The translations under genes and the position numbers were made by a program. Below, piece by piece: positions 42,000 through 51,233 of a DNA stretch of 64,000 bases. Every line of letters starts with the position of its first letter. Position 1 is the first letter of the stretch. This stretch comes from Caldilineaceae bacterium (lineage in GTDB: Bacteria; Chloroflexota; Anaerolineae; Caldilineales; Caldilineaceae): assembly GCA_020634755.1 (NCBI GenBank), contig JACKBC010000023.1, forward strand, positions 1 through 64,000. The letters are read 5' to 3'. The notes beneath the pieces are model-generated. The model saw only the letters and a list, made by a program, of their open reading frames with translations, was not told where the DNA came from and searched no databases.

Positions 42000-43355
42000 C
42001 TATCCTATCACCGTGCTATCGCAAAAATCCATATATTGCGCCCAATCGTATGCCGTAATGTCATGCCCACCGGTCCGCATGTGATACCCCATGACGCTGC
42101 CAACCGGTTGATCCGCGCCGGGCATTGTATCTACCCCTAACCCATCCTTACCAAACAGCGCATACACCGGCTCGGCCGCTTTGAGCGCCAGAAACTCGCC
42201 GCGTGGGTCGGCCCATTTGTCCTGCTCGGCGCTGGCCACATAAATGGGGCGCGGGGCGATCAACGCCAGCAGCATGTGCTGATCCACCGGCAGCGCCTCT
42301 GGTTGGCGGATATAGCGTTTGCAGTTCTCGCAAAACCAGGCCGGGAAATTGAGGTTGATGGCGGCCAGCGTTTCGCCAAATGCCCGCACCGTCAACGCGG
42401 CGCCCATGCAGCCCGAGTCGTTGGAGATGACGGCGGCAAAGCGCTCGTCTTGAGCACCGGCCCACAGCGCGGCTTTGCCCAAGCGCGAATGGCCCACCAC
42501 CGCCACGCGCGCCGCATCGATCTGCGTATCCTGTTCAAAATAGTCCATGGCGCGCTGCAAGCCCCACGCCCACGCCGCCACCGTACCCCATTCGTACGCG
42601 GCCGGCCGCGTTTGACCAGCTTTATAGCCCAGCGGATGCACGCCATTCTGGAAATCATCGTCAAAATCCGGGTCCAAGTCGCCGCTGTAAATGGTGGCCA
42701 GCCCATAGCCACGGCGTAGAATCATTTCCACCGGCCAACGGCTGGCGCTGGCGCCCCTCGCTTTTTCAGTGGCGCGATTATTGACGACGCGCCCGTCGGG
42801 GTTCTGCGGATCGGGCGAGCGATCCGGAATCCAGTTGGTGGAAAGCGTAATACCGGCGTCGGCGTGAATGGTATGGTTGCCCATGAAGTTGAGCCCTACA
42901 AAGAGAGGCGCCGGTTCCTCTTTGGCCTGCCGAGGCAAGTAGATCAAGATGTCCATATAACACTGATAACCTGCCCGCCGAAACCAGACGCGCACCTCTT
43001 TGCGAATGGCCAGCCCATCTAGCGCGTCTTCAGCATACGACAGCGGCTCAAATGAAATATCCAAATCCAGCGCAGGCGTGGCGCCGTAGATCTCCTGGGC
43101 AAAAAGCTGCAACAGCCGCGGTCGCTGCACCGTACGCCACGTCTCCACATCCTGCACCGGCTGGCCACTGGGCAGCGCCAGCGGATCCGGCAGCGTGTAT
43201 GCGGGCACGTTTTCTTCCTGTGTGTGCAGCACCAGCTCAAACTCCGCGCCATCGTCTAGCGGCGCCAAAATCGAACTGCGCCCGCTGGCGGCCATTGCCT
43301 GCACCGCCTGGGAAAAGTGCCGGCGGAATAATTGATAATCTGCAACGCGTATCAT
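42000..43355 (-). CDS. CE15-like glucuronoyl esterase / acetylxylan-esterase-type hydrolase
   Basis: 451 aa. Alpha/beta hydrolase with the nucleophile in VVGHSRLGK (Ser290). Conserved blocks of CE15 enzymes are present: NFMGNHTIHAD, GYGLATIYSGDLDPD, GTVAAWAWGLQRAMDYFE, VISNDSGCMGAAL, ALIAPRPIYVASAEQDKWADP and GGHDITAYDW (catalytic His). CE15 cleaves the ester linking glucuronoxylan side chains to lignin alcohols. No signal peptide is evident, so it may act on imported fragments. It follows the beta-glucuronidase gene. AAAGGGG precedes the ATG. Confidence 0.85.
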   Translation of the reverse strand: MIRVADYQLFRRHFSQAVQAMAASGRSSILAPLDDGAEFELVLHTQEENVPAYTLPDPLALPSGQPVQDVETWRTVQRPRLLQLFAQEIYGATPALDLDISFEPLSYAEDALDGLAIRKEVRVWFRRAGYQCYMDILIYLPRQAKEEPAPLFVGLNFMGNHTIHADAGITLSTNWIPDRSPDPQNPDGRVVNNRATEKARGASASRWPVEMILRRGYGLATIYSGDLDPDFDDDFQNGVHPLGYKAGQTRPAAYEWGTVAAWAWGLQRAMDYFEQDTQIDAARVAVVGHSRLGKAALWAGAQDERFAAVISNDSGCMGAALTVRAFGETLAAINLNFPAWFCENCKRYIRQPEALPVDQHMLLALIAPRPIYVASAEQDKWADPRGEFLALKAAEPVYALFGKDGLGVDTMPGADQPVGSVMGYHMRTGGHDITAYDWAQYMDFCDSTVIG

Positions 43356-43377
43356 CTACAAACCCCTTTCATCCAGT

Positions 43378-43440
43378 CACCTTGCCACCTTGCCACCTTG
43401 CCACCTTGTCACCTTGCCATCTTGCCACCTTGCCACCTGG
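43378..43440. repeat. About seven copies of a 9-bp tandem repeat
   Basis: CACCTTGCC-type units with small variations fill the gap between the glucuronidase stop and the esterase start. Low-complexity, in the intercistronic space, just upstream of the esterase ribosome site. Confidence 0.75.
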
Positions 43441-43448
43441 TCATCCCT

Positions 43449-45248
43449 TCATCCACCTGGCACATCCGACCCCGGCTGCGTCCAGCGCTCACGCAAAAAG
43501 TGGGCCGCCATTTTGGGCTGGCGCGCGCGCGTAAAGACGCCTTTGTAGTTCATGCCATTAGCGCGCATGGTGGCCTGGGCGGTCTTGAAATCGGCAAAAT
43601 TCCAGATGTGCATACCGGCCATAAACGGCCGCGCCGCCGCGCTATCCAAATAGCGGCGGATCAGATCGACCTGGTACTCTTCGCTCCACATTTCGGGTGG
43701 ATGGCTGTGGCTGCCGGCAATGGTGTCGGCGCCAAATTCGGTAATGAGCATAGGCTTGCCCAGCTGAGCATAGAGCGCGTCAAGCTCTTGCTCCAGCACT
43801 TGTTGGCCGGCATCCGGCTGACCGCTCTGGGCGTACCAACCGTAGTAGCGATTGATGCAGACCACGTCAGCCGCTTCCATCCACTCCACCGGGCCGCCCA
43901 TAACGCCCACCAGCGTGACCAGCCGCGTGGGGTCCTCTTGCCGGCACAGGTCGTATAGCGCCTGGAAGAAGGCGGTAGTTTTGGGATCCACCGGTTCCGG
44001 TTCGCCGCCGGCAAAACGCTTCATCATGTCGGGCGGCATAGGCTCGTTGGCAATGCTCCACATAATCACGCTGGGGTGACTTTTGTCGCGGGCAATCAGC
44101 TCATGCATCTGCTGCTGGCACATGCGCAGCCGCTCGGCCACCGCGTCATCACCGCCCGCAAATTGCAGGCTCACGTTTGGGATTTCATCAATAATCAGAA
44201 TGCCTTCCCGATCAGCCATGCGCATCTGCTCTTCATCGTAGGGGTAATGGGCCGTGCGGAACGAATTGGCGCCAATCCACTTGAGCAACGCATAGTCCTT
44301 GACAATAAGCGGGTTGAATGTGCCGCGGCCACACACGGCGAAATCTTCGTGTTTGCCAAAACCTTTTAAGAAGATGGGCCGGCCATTGAGCAGAAGCTTG
44401 TCGCCCGCCACGGCCACCGTGCGGATGCCCACATCTAGGCGATAGCGATCTTGGGGCGCGTCATCCTCCCCCAAGATGACGCTCAATTCATATAGAAACG
44501 GGTCGTCCGGCGACCAAAAGCGCGCGTTATCAACCGCAAGCTGCGCCTGGGCGCGGCCATTTGTAAATTGGAGCAAGCCGCGCCATTGCGTCTCACCATT
44601 GCGCAGGTGCAGCGCACCGTTGGTGGCGTCGGATGCTACCACATCGACCGTAACGAGCCCCGTGGTTGCATCAATATCGGTAGAGACCGTAATGTCTTCA
44701 ATATAAGTAGAGGGAGTGCTGTACAGGTAAACAGCCCGATGCAGACCGCAATAGGGGAAAAAGTCATAGGTGGTGGCCGGGAAGTTGCGCATAAACATGG
44801 CCAGCCCGCCCTGCGCATTGCCGGCCGGCACGCGATTGGGCTGTAAGTGATTCTCCACGCGTATAGCAATGACGTTGGGCGCATCCCAGCGCATATGGCG
44901 GGTCACGTCAAATTCAAAGGGCAGATGGCCGCCCTCGTGCTCACCAACCGGCGCGCCATTGACCCACACGTTGGCCGCATACGTGGCCGAGCCAATACGC
45001 AGCACAATGCGCTGGCCGCGCCAGCTCGCCGGCGCGTAGCTTTCGGTCACATACCAGGCCGCGCCCATGTAATCGCGCAGGTCGTCATAAATGTCGTTCC
45101 AACTGGATGGGACCGCCATTTGGCGCGCCGCCGCCAACCCGTTGAACCAGCCTTGACTTTCGCCCACCTCATCTGGGTCAATCTGGAAATCCCAAATACC
45201 GGAAAGATCGAGCAGGTTACGCGTATCGTTCTGTTGTGGATAGAGCAT
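43449..45248 (-). CDS. uidA: Beta-glucuronidase (GH2)
   Basis: 599 aa. GH2 sandwich (DLSGIWDFQIDPDE, AANVWVNGAPVGEHEGGHLPFEFDVT), then the TIM barrel. Acid/base Glu402 is in WSIANEPM, nucleophile Glu504 in LITEFGADTIAG. The uronate-recognition motif N-x-K is NYK (567-569), distinguishing glucuronidases from galactosidases. It releases terminal beta-D-glucuronic acid. No signal peptide, so cytoplasmic. The CE15-like esterase follows directly, suggesting one uronic-acid utilisation operon. Confidence 0.93.
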   Translation of the reverse strand: MLYPQQNDTRNLLDLSGIWDFQIDPDEVGESQGWFNGLAAARQMAVPSSWNDIYDDLRDYMGAAWYVTESYAPASWRGQRIVLRIGSATYAANVWVNGAPVGEHEGGHLPFEFDVTRHMRWDAPNVIAIRVENHLQPNRVPAGNAQGGLAMFMRNFPATTYDFFPYCGLHRAVYLYSTPSTYIEDITVSTDIDATTGLVTVDVVASDATNGALHLRNGETQWRGLLQFTNGRAQAQLAVDNARFWSPDDPFLYELSVILGEDDAPQDRYRLDVGIRTVAVAGDKLLLNGRPIFLKGFGKHEDFAVCGRGTFNPLIVKDYALLKWIGANSFRTAHYPYDEEQMRMADREGILIIDEIPNVSLQFAGGDDAVAERLRMCQQQMHELIARDKSHPSVIMWSIANEPMPPDMMKRFAGGEPEPVDPKTTAFFQALYDLCRQEDPTRLVTLVGVMGGPVEWMEAADVVCINRYYGWYAQSGQPDAGQQVLEQELDALYAQLGKPMLITEFGADTIAGSHSHPPEMWSEEYQVDLIRRYLDSAAARPFMAGMHIWNFADFKTAQATMRANGMNYKGVFTRARQPKMAAHFLRERWTQPGSDVPGG

Positions 45249-45361
45249 GTTGTTGACCCTTCTGTTGTGCGTATGCTGGGGAGATGTGCAAATGGCGGGA
45301 GCTCAGGATAGATACATAGTATCACGCACGGCCAAGAGAGTCTATTTACGCGTGAGGAAAG

Positions 45362-45408
45362 TAAAAGCGAATGAGGGCCGGCTATTCGCATCCCCCCATT
45401 CGCCTTTC
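45362..45408 (-). terminator. Terminator of the 836-aa lipoprotein gene
   Basis: On the minus strand, AAAGGCGAATGGGG pairs with CCCTCATTCGCTTT, then TACTTT. It follows the stop at 45416 directly. Confidence 0.7.
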
Positions 45409-45415
45409 TTATCGA

Positions 45416-47926
45416 TTACTCCGTAATGCGAAGCGATTGCCCAATGGCGTTCAATACATCAAAATCGCCGGAGCCGCTGAGCGTGAGATAACGCGTTGCC
45501 AGCGCCGCAAAGAGGTAGAAGCCGGTGCTAGCGCCATCGGCGCCCCGTATCACAAAGTGCATGGCCGCTTGGCCGCTGTCCAACGTCCACGCATCTTCCT
45601 GCACAATGGTGATGCCCGATGCATCCCAGGCGATCTTGCGCGTGGCCACATAAGCATCCAAGTCGTTCTGCGGATCCCAGTCCAGCACCGACACATCGAG
45701 CTGCGTGCCATCGGGCGCCGCCAGCTGGGTAATGGCGCCACGAGCGCCGCTTTCGCCACCGCTCACCGTCCACGTGGCGGGGTACTCAAAGGCAAAGCCG
45801 GCGGCAGTGTCTTCATAGAGCAACGTTTCCGCAGCCGCGGTTGAACCATTGTCAACGCTCAGGGTGAAGGTGGTCGTCAGATCGTTTACACGCACCACGT
45901 ATTCACCCGCAGGCAAACCGGTCGCGTCCAACGGCACAACCTCTTCAAAGGGCGTCGGCATGGGCGCACAACGCTGATTGAGCTGGCGCGCCGTTGTCAT
46001 GCGAATGTGGAAGGTTGGCCCTTCGACATAGACACCCGTACTTTCGATAAAAGAACAGGCGTCGGGCAGTTGGCCGCGCACCACGGCGTGCACCTGAACG
46101 GGGAACGACTCGAGCAGGTTCACGCTCAAACTTTCCACAGTGGCTTCACCCGCAGCGCCAAGCGACGCGGCATCGTCGGGCGGCGTGGTGGGCTGCGTCA
46201 AGCTGGGATCGTTGACCACAAAGCAGCTGCCCGTGCTGCCGTCTGGGCAGATCACGCGCCACCAACTGCCGTCGGGCATGGCGCCAGTGACCAGCGCCGT
46301 TTGGCCGGCGAAGACGCTGCCCACAATGCCATAATCGGCGCCCGGCCCGCTGCGCATGTTGACGTTGACCAACGCCTGTATAAATTGCACAGCGGTCTCG
46401 ACCACATCGGCGGCATCTGGACGCGGCAGCGGTTGCGCAACCGCGGTCTCTAAAAAGCGGAACGAATCGAGGACGCCCTGATAGAATGCTTCCATATTGG
46501 CGCGCGCGTCCCCTTCGTCGCCCAGCGGCGTAAAGAAGAAGCTGTAGACGCGGTCGTTGTGAACCAACACCACGCGCCGGTTCAAATCCTGCCCGGGCAG
46601 GTTGTCCAACATAATCGCCGCAACGCCATCCACGGTCATTGAGCCGCGCTCGCTCTCAATGCCCTGGTGCGCATAGATGCTTTCCCAATCCGCGGCCACC
46701 TGCTCCAGCGTGCGCCCGTTGGCCTCTTCTACGGCAATGCTCACGCGCGGGTCTGTGTGGTTCATCAGCGATTGAGTGACCAATTCGGTGGCGCCGTCGG
46801 GCAGATGCGCGGCAATATAGCTGTGTGGGTAGAGCAAGCAGTAGCCGTTGGCGCCATCGAGCAGCAGCTGCGCATCATCGGTGGGCGGCGGGCAAAGCGC
46901 CGGCGCCGATTCAGCGGCGTGGAATGGCACAAAGTGCACCGTATTCAAGATGGCTTCCACATTGTCGAGGATCTCATCATAGCTGGCCGTGCTTTCAATG
47001 GTAACGCGATAGCCACGGCTTTCCACCAGCGTAAAAAGATACGTGGCGCCATATGGTCCGCACGGTGCATTGGGAAAGATCAGCGCCTCGCCACCGTCGA
47101 TCTGAAAAGGCTGGCCGCCCGTGGCGGTCGTATCTGGACATTCGCTATGCGCATCGATAAAGCTGCGCAGCGTGGCGTCTGCCGCCAGATCAAACCAGGT
47201 AATGGTCAGCGCAAAATTGGGCTCACCGGTAATGAAGGAGACGGTGTTGGGCAGCTGCGCCAGCGCGCCATCCACTGCTGGACGGGCGTTTTCAAAGCGC
47301 ACGGCGTCGGCGGCATATTGCAGGCTCAATCCGCTCTGCGCATTGGTATAGTCCACCCCCAATAAGCCGGCGGGCGATTCACCAAGCCTGTTAAGCAAAT
47401 TCTGAGCAAAATCGGCAATAGCGGCTTTCTCCGCTACGCTGGCGGCAGCATTGCCTGCACCATTAAATTGAACGCGCATGGTCAGGGCATCGGCCACGGC
47501 CGGATCTTTGTCCTCCATTTTGAAGGATTGAAGTTGAACCAGCCAATCATTGAGCGTAACTTGCTGTTCGGCGTCCAGATGGATGTGGGCCAGCTCTTGC
47601 GATTGATTGCCGCGGCACGTGCTGATGGTCACGTCGCCCGTGGGATAAATGGCAATATCGTCGCAAAATCCAGCGAAACCGCCCTCGCGATGCCAGCGAA
47701 TGGCAGGCGCAGGATCCTGGCCGCTTGCCGCCTCCAACGCGGTCGACGGGCTGGCCTCATTTCCCGGCGCCAGCTGGTCTGTACCTGCGCCAGCAGGTGT
47801 ACCCGTTTGGCTGGATTGTTGGTCCGGCCGGACTTGATCGGGAAACGCCATGCAAGCGCCCAAAAGAAGCGGCGTTATCATAAACGCCATCGATATGATT
47901 TGTTTGAGTTTTTTAGATGCGCTCAT
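45416..47926 (-). CDS. Large lipoprotein with SH3-like domain and C-terminal PsbP-like domain
   Basis: 836 aa from the ATG at 47926; the open frame upstream runs through the palindromic repeat at 47961. Lipobox LLGAC gives a surface lipoprotein. It has two related halves with GEPNFALTITWFDLAAD-like segments, then about residues 530-600 a bacterial SH3 domain (VNVNMRSGPGADYGIVGSV...WWRVICPDGSTGSCFV). The end (from about residue 700: LLYEDTAAGFAFEYPATWTV...) looks like a DUF1795/PsbP fold. No catalytic motif is recognised. Probable surface-binding protein of unknown role. Confidence 0.78.
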   Translation of the reverse strand: MSASKKLKQIISMAFMITPLLLGACMAFPDQVRPDQQSSQTGTPAGAGTDQLAPGNEASPSTALEAASGQDPAPAIRWHREGGFAGFCDDIAIYPTGDVTISTCRGNQSQELAHIHLDAEQQVTLNDWLVQLQSFKMEDKDPAVADALTMRVQFNGAGNAAASVAEKAAIADFAQNLLNRLGESPAGLLGVDYTNAQSGLSLQYAADAVRFENARPAVDGALAQLPNTVSFITGEPNFALTITWFDLAADATLRSFIDAHSECPDTTATGGQPFQIDGGEALIFPNAPCGPYGATYLFTLVESRGYRVTIESTASYDEILDNVEAILNTVHFVPFHAAESAPALCPPPTDDAQLLLDGANGYCLLYPHSYIAAHLPDGATELVTQSLMNHTDPRVSIAVEEANGRTLEQVAADWESIYAHQGIESERGSMTVDGVAAIMLDNLPGQDLNRRVVLVHNDRVYSFFFTPLGDEGDARANMEAFYQGVLDSFRFLETAVAQPLPRPDAADVVETAVQFIQALVNVNMRSGPGADYGIVGSVFAGQTALVTGAMPDGSWWRVICPDGSTGSCFVVNDPSLTQPTTPPDDAASLGAAGEATVESLSVNLLESFPVQVHAVVRGQLPDACSFIESTGVYVEGPTFHIRMTTARQLNQRCAPMPTPFEEVVPLDATGLPAGEYVVRVNDLTTTFTLSVDNGSTAAAETLLYEDTAAGFAFEYPATWTVSGGESGARGAITQLAAPDGTQLDVSVLDWDPQNDLDAYVATRKIAWDASGITIVQEDAWTLDSGQAAMHFVIRGADGASTGFYLFAALATRYLTLSGSGDFDVLNAIGQSLRITE

Positions 47927-47960
47927 AGTGTTGAGTTTTGTTCTATTCTGCAAATAGTAA

Positions 47961-48046
47961 GGGTCTGTCCAGAAATAACTTGTCGATTTAAACCTGTCAG
48001 GTCTTCGAGACCTGACAGGTTTAGCCGCCAACTTATTTCTGGACGA
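47961..48046. repeat. Palindromic repeat, copy 2, inverted relative to the one at 148
   Basis: GGGTCTGTCCAGAAATAACT, core AACCTGTCAGGTC/GACCTGACAGGTT, and CCAACTTATTTCTGGAC. Read on the minus strand it follows copy 1 closely. It lies just upstream of the 836-aa gene. Confidence 0.8.
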
Positions 48047-48059
48047 CGACTAAGACATA

Positions 48060-48136
48060 TATGATGGCGGTTGTACGGTGCACAACCGCCATCATACGGT
48101 TGTAAAAATCCCTTCTCGCAGGGAGAAGGGATTTTT
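48060..48136 (-). terminator. Hairpin and intrinsic terminator
   Basis: The first stem is GATGGCGGTTGT/ACAACCGCCATC (48063-48095). The second, AAAAATCCCTTCTC with GAGAAGGGATTTTT (48104-48136), is a classical terminator, bidirectional in form. It ends the SIMPL gene at 48179. Confidence 0.82.
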
Positions 48137-48178
48137 GTGGCTTTTGGCCGCGTACAGGAAACCAGGCTATTCAGGCGT

Positions 48179-48943
48179 TTATTCAAGCGCGTAGGTTACT
48201 TGCACCTGCATAGTCAGTTGCAGATCGCCGGCGGAGATGGGCGTGCCACCACCACCGCCCAATCCATAGGCCTGGACACTGGGGGCGGAGAAATATGGGC
48301 CGTTGCCAATTACTTCGCTGACGCTCAACACCGGGCCCACGGTCACATTGGTCAGCTTGGCCAGCTCGGCGGCCTTGGCCTTGGCGCTATCAATCGCCAG
48401 GGCGCGGGCATCTGAGCGGGCGGCTTCCTGATCTTCTAGCTGGAACTCGACGCCATAGGTGCTGTTGGCGCCAGCTTCAATAGCCGCATCCAGAACGTCT
48501 CCAACTTTGTCGATGTCGCGAATGGTCACCTGGACCTGGTTGGTGACGTGATAGCGATATTGCGCCTCACCTTGTGGCCCACTCTCGGGCGGGAAAAACT
48601 GTTCGGTGTAAATGTTAAACCCGGCCGTCTGAATATCGTCGTCGGCAACCCCGGCAGCCTTAAGCGCATCCAGCACCTGAGCAATGGTCTGCTGATTCTC
48701 GTCACTAGCCTCTTTCACGGTGGCCTTAATGGTCTCTACACCGATCGTGGTTTTAGCAATGTCGGGCTGTATGCTGACAATGCCCTCGCCAACCACGGTG
48801 ATATAACGCTGTGCCGCGCTGCTGCTTTCATTCTGTGCATACACCGGCGTGGCGGTTTGCCAACGCCCATTTAGAAACAATCCGCTGACCAGAATGACGG
48901 CCACGGCGGTAAGCGTAGTAATGATTATGTTACTTTTTTGCAT
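48179..48943 (-). CDS. SIMPL domain (DUF541) exported protein
   Basis: 254 aa. Signal peptide or N-terminal anchor (residues 8-36). The SIMPL fold runs RYITVVGEGIVSIQPDIAKTTIGVET, then QQTIAQVLDALKAAGVADDDIQTAGFNIY and a C-terminal AIDSAKAKAAELAKLTNVTVG. The family includes Brucella BP26 and E. coli YggE, linked to oxidative-stress protection, without a known reaction. A Gly-rich loop (YGLGGGGGTP) is near the end. Confidence 0.92.
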   Translation of the reverse strand: MQKSNIIITTLTAVAVILVSGLFLNGRWQTATPVYAQNESSSAAQRYITVVGEGIVSIQPDIAKTTIGVETIKATVKEASDENQQTIAQVLDALKAAGVADDDIQTAGFNIYTEQFFPPESGPQGEAQYRYHVTNQVQVTIRDIDKVGDVLDAAIEAGANSTYGVEFQLEDQEAARSDARALAIDSAKAKAAELAKLTNVTVGPVLSVSEVIGNGPYFSAPSVQAYGLGGGGGTPISAGDLQLTMQVQVTYALE

Positions 48944-48979
48944 GATATTCTATCCTATTTGTTCCTTACAACTCTGGTT

Positions 48980-49036
48980 GGGACTTACGTTAACCGCACG
49001 TGTAAAACAGTTCTGTGCGGCTTACGTAAATCACAT
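48980..49036. repeat. Inverted repeat with ACTTACGT ends
   Basis: GGGACTTACGTTAACCGCAC is matched inversely by GTGCGGCTTACGTAAATC. Related to family A by its ACTTACG end. 49037-49430 is AT-rich, with a block of the type ACCGCCGATTACACAG at 49126, and no gene. Confidence 0.55.
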
Positions 49037-49434
49037 TTAGTTTGATGTTGTTGATGCTCACTTGAATCACTGGATTGACGCGGTCAGGCAACAGACGAAC
49101 CGCTATGACTGAATGACACAAAAAACCGCCGATTACACAGAATACAATTGTGCACCTGCATAATCTGCGGCGCCGATTTTCCTAATGTGCGCAGATTAGT
49201 GAATATGAGACTGACAGCTAAAGCTTCGCATTGAAGACGTTGCACCCACGCGGCTTGTTCCCACAACTTTTGGAACTCGCTATCCGCGTGTTTCTATTTT
49301 GCCAAAGCGTATGCAGGCATCGCCATGACATCATTACACCACAAATCATAGGGCCGCAACAGCAACTATCCGTTACAGAAAGTATTACCATATTCATTAC
49401 AAGCCACTTCGGCAAACGGCATTTTCTCAGGGTA

Positions 49435-49462
49435 TTGACAACGATTTTTGATATGATATACT
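49435..49462 (+). promoter_or_regulatory. Candidate sigma-70 promoter for the Hsp70-like gene
   Basis: TTGACA (49435-49440), 16-bp spacer, TATACT (49457-49462). It lies 220 bp before the gene, giving a long leader that contains a family B repeat. Confidence 0.6.
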
Positions 49463-49543
49463 GTCACACCTATGTCCGCCGCCCGGAGGCGGGCATGGCT
49501 GCCATTGTCAATTCACCTACCGATTTTTGCGCTTGACCGATAT

Positions 49544-49649
49544 TCAGTGCGCCGCAACGGTGTTGGCGATCCGGGCGCCGGTCTCGATTGATGAATCTGA
49601 CGCGATTGCTTACCATTGCCATCTATTGATATTATTGCCATCTACTGAT
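49544..49649. repeat. Family B palindromic repeat in the leader of the Hsp70-like gene
   Basis: TCAGTGCGCCGCAACGGTG to ATTGCCATCTATTGA, with the last 21 bp (TATTATTGCCATCTACTGA-type end) duplicated. Single diverged copy of the 89-bp family. Confidence 0.75.
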
Positions 49650-49683
49650 ATTGAAGTACCGCTATACAAAAGGAGAATCGATT

Positions 49684-51081
49684 TTGCCTTCTGCAACAAA
49701 CAATCCCCCACCCCGCATCGGCATCGATTTTGGCACCACGCATACATCCGCCGCCTTTTACGACGGCCAGTCCATTCGCCCCATTCCGCTGGACGCCACC
49801 AACAGCAGCCCCAATCTGCTGCGCTCCATGATCTACATCAATCGCGCGCAGCAAAGCAGCCTGGGCGTCGAGGCCGTAAAGACTTTTTTGGAACATGATA
49901 CCGGCCGCGAAGTTATCTTTGAGGATAAAGTGGTGGGCGTCATTACCAACACGGTGGCCTCGCTGGACGCCAATGAAAACGTGACCATTATCTATGACAC
50001 CTATATTGAAGATGACGTGGGCATTCGTGGGCGGCTGCTGCAATCCATCAAGACCGGTCTGCGCAGCGATTCATATACCGGCACGGATATTTTTGGTCGT
50101 TTTTACACACTGCAAGAGCTCATCGCGCTGATTTTGCGCCACGTGCGAATGCAAGCCAGTGCGCATCTGGGGCAGGAGATTACCCACGCCACGCTGGGGC
50201 GGCCCGTGCATTTTTGTGAAGATGCGCAAGAAGACCGGCGGGCGCAGAAGCGGCTGCGTGAAGCGGCTGTTCTGGCCGGATTTACAGATATAGACTTTGT
50301 GCCGGAGCCGGTAGCGGCAGCCGCCTTTTATCTAAAACAGGTAAAACAGCCTGAAACCGCGCTCATTTTTGACTTTGGCGGCGGCACGCTGGATTTTACC
50401 ATTTTGCAAACCGATGGTCGGGGCGGGCACGAAATCCTGGCCACCGAGGGGGTGCTGGTGGGTGGTGACGATCTGGATAGCGCCATTATGCGCCACTTGG
50501 TCGCGCCTCATTTTGGTGCGGACGCGCCCATTGACGTGAACTATGATGACCGGCCCATGCCGTTTCCGCCCGATTTGGCCAGCCATCTCTACCAGTGGCA
50601 GACCATTCCCAATCTATCGCGACCCGATGCGCTCAAAGTGATCCAGCGCGCCATCCAGTACAGCCCCGAGCCGCAAAAGTTTCGGGCGCTGGAAACATTG
50701 GCTACGCGCAATCATGGCTTTGCCCTGTTTGAACAGATTGAGCAGACCAAGCGTCGATTAACCGATGATGAAGAGACGCCCTTTATCTTTCGGGCCGAAA
50801 ATATTGACTTGGCATTAACCATTACGCGTCGTAATTTTCACCGCGCCATGATCGAAGAAGCATCGGACGTGCGTCAAGGGTTGCGCCGCGTTATCGACAG
50901 CGCCAACCTAAAGGCCGGCGACATCGATGCCGTCGTGACCACTGGCGGTTCGTCGGTCATTCCATTCTTCCAGAAGATGCTGACCGACAGATTTCCCAAT
51001 GCGCGCCTGATTCCGCTCGATACTTTTGGCGGCGTTACCAATGGCTTGGCGCTGCACGCCTCGGCCACAGAGAACAGCTAG
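49684..51081 (+). CDS. Hsp70 family protein (YegD-like)
   Basis: 465 aa from TTG 49684, chosen because GGAG lies 8 nt upstream; an upstream in-frame start lies inside the repeat. ATPase signatures of the Hsp70/actin fold: IGIDFGTTHTSAAFYDG (phosphate 1), ALIFDFGGGTLDFTIL (phosphate 2) and VVTTGGSSVIPFFQKML (adenosine). It lacks the substrate-binding domain of DnaK, as YegD does. Client and role unknown. Strong terminator follows. Confidence 0.9.
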   Translation: MPSATNNPPPRIGIDFGTTHTSAAFYDGQSIRPIPLDATNSSPNLLRSMIYINRAQQSSLGVEAVKTFLEHDTGREVIFEDKVVGVITNTVASLDANENVTIIYDTYIEDDVGIRGRLLQSIKTGLRSDSYTGTDIFGRFYTLQELIALILRHVRMQASAHLGQEITHATLGRPVHFCEDAQEDRRAQKRLREAAVLAGFTDIDFVPEPVAAAAFYLKQVKQPETALIFDFGGGTLDFTILQTDGRGGHEILATEGVLVGGDDLDSAIMRHLVAPHFGADAPIDVNYDDRPMPFPPDLASHLYQWQTIPNLSRPDALKVIQRAIQYSPEPQKFRALETLATRNHGFALFEQIEQTKRRLTDDEETPFIFRAENIDLALTITRRNFHRAMIEEASDVRQGLRRVIDSANLKAGDIDAVVTTGGSSVIPFFQKMLTDRFPNARLIPLDTFGGVTNGLALHASATENS

Positions 51082-51122
51082 TTTCTGTTGCACAAGTCGA
51101 TTTCTGCTGCCAAGCACACAAA

Positions 51123-51168
51123 GAGGGCAAGGATTTGCAAAGGAATCTCTTTGCGAATCCTTGCCCTC
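51123..51168 (+). terminator. Strong hairpin after the Hsp70-like gene
   Basis: Near-perfect ~19-bp arms (GAGGGCAAGGATT and AATCCTTGCCCTC form the base). Short T-run only (TCCTTGC), so termination is likely rather than certain. Confidence 0.65.
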
Positions 51169-51233
51169 CTTGCGATGATGAAGCCGTTTTGCCACCAGAA
51201 CCCAGTTGTCTGGCCGCTTAACTATTCACATTT

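Noticed and set aside
43378..43440. Coding tandem repeat
   Set aside because: The 9-bp units fall after the glucuronidase stop and before the esterase start; no frame continues through them into a gene.
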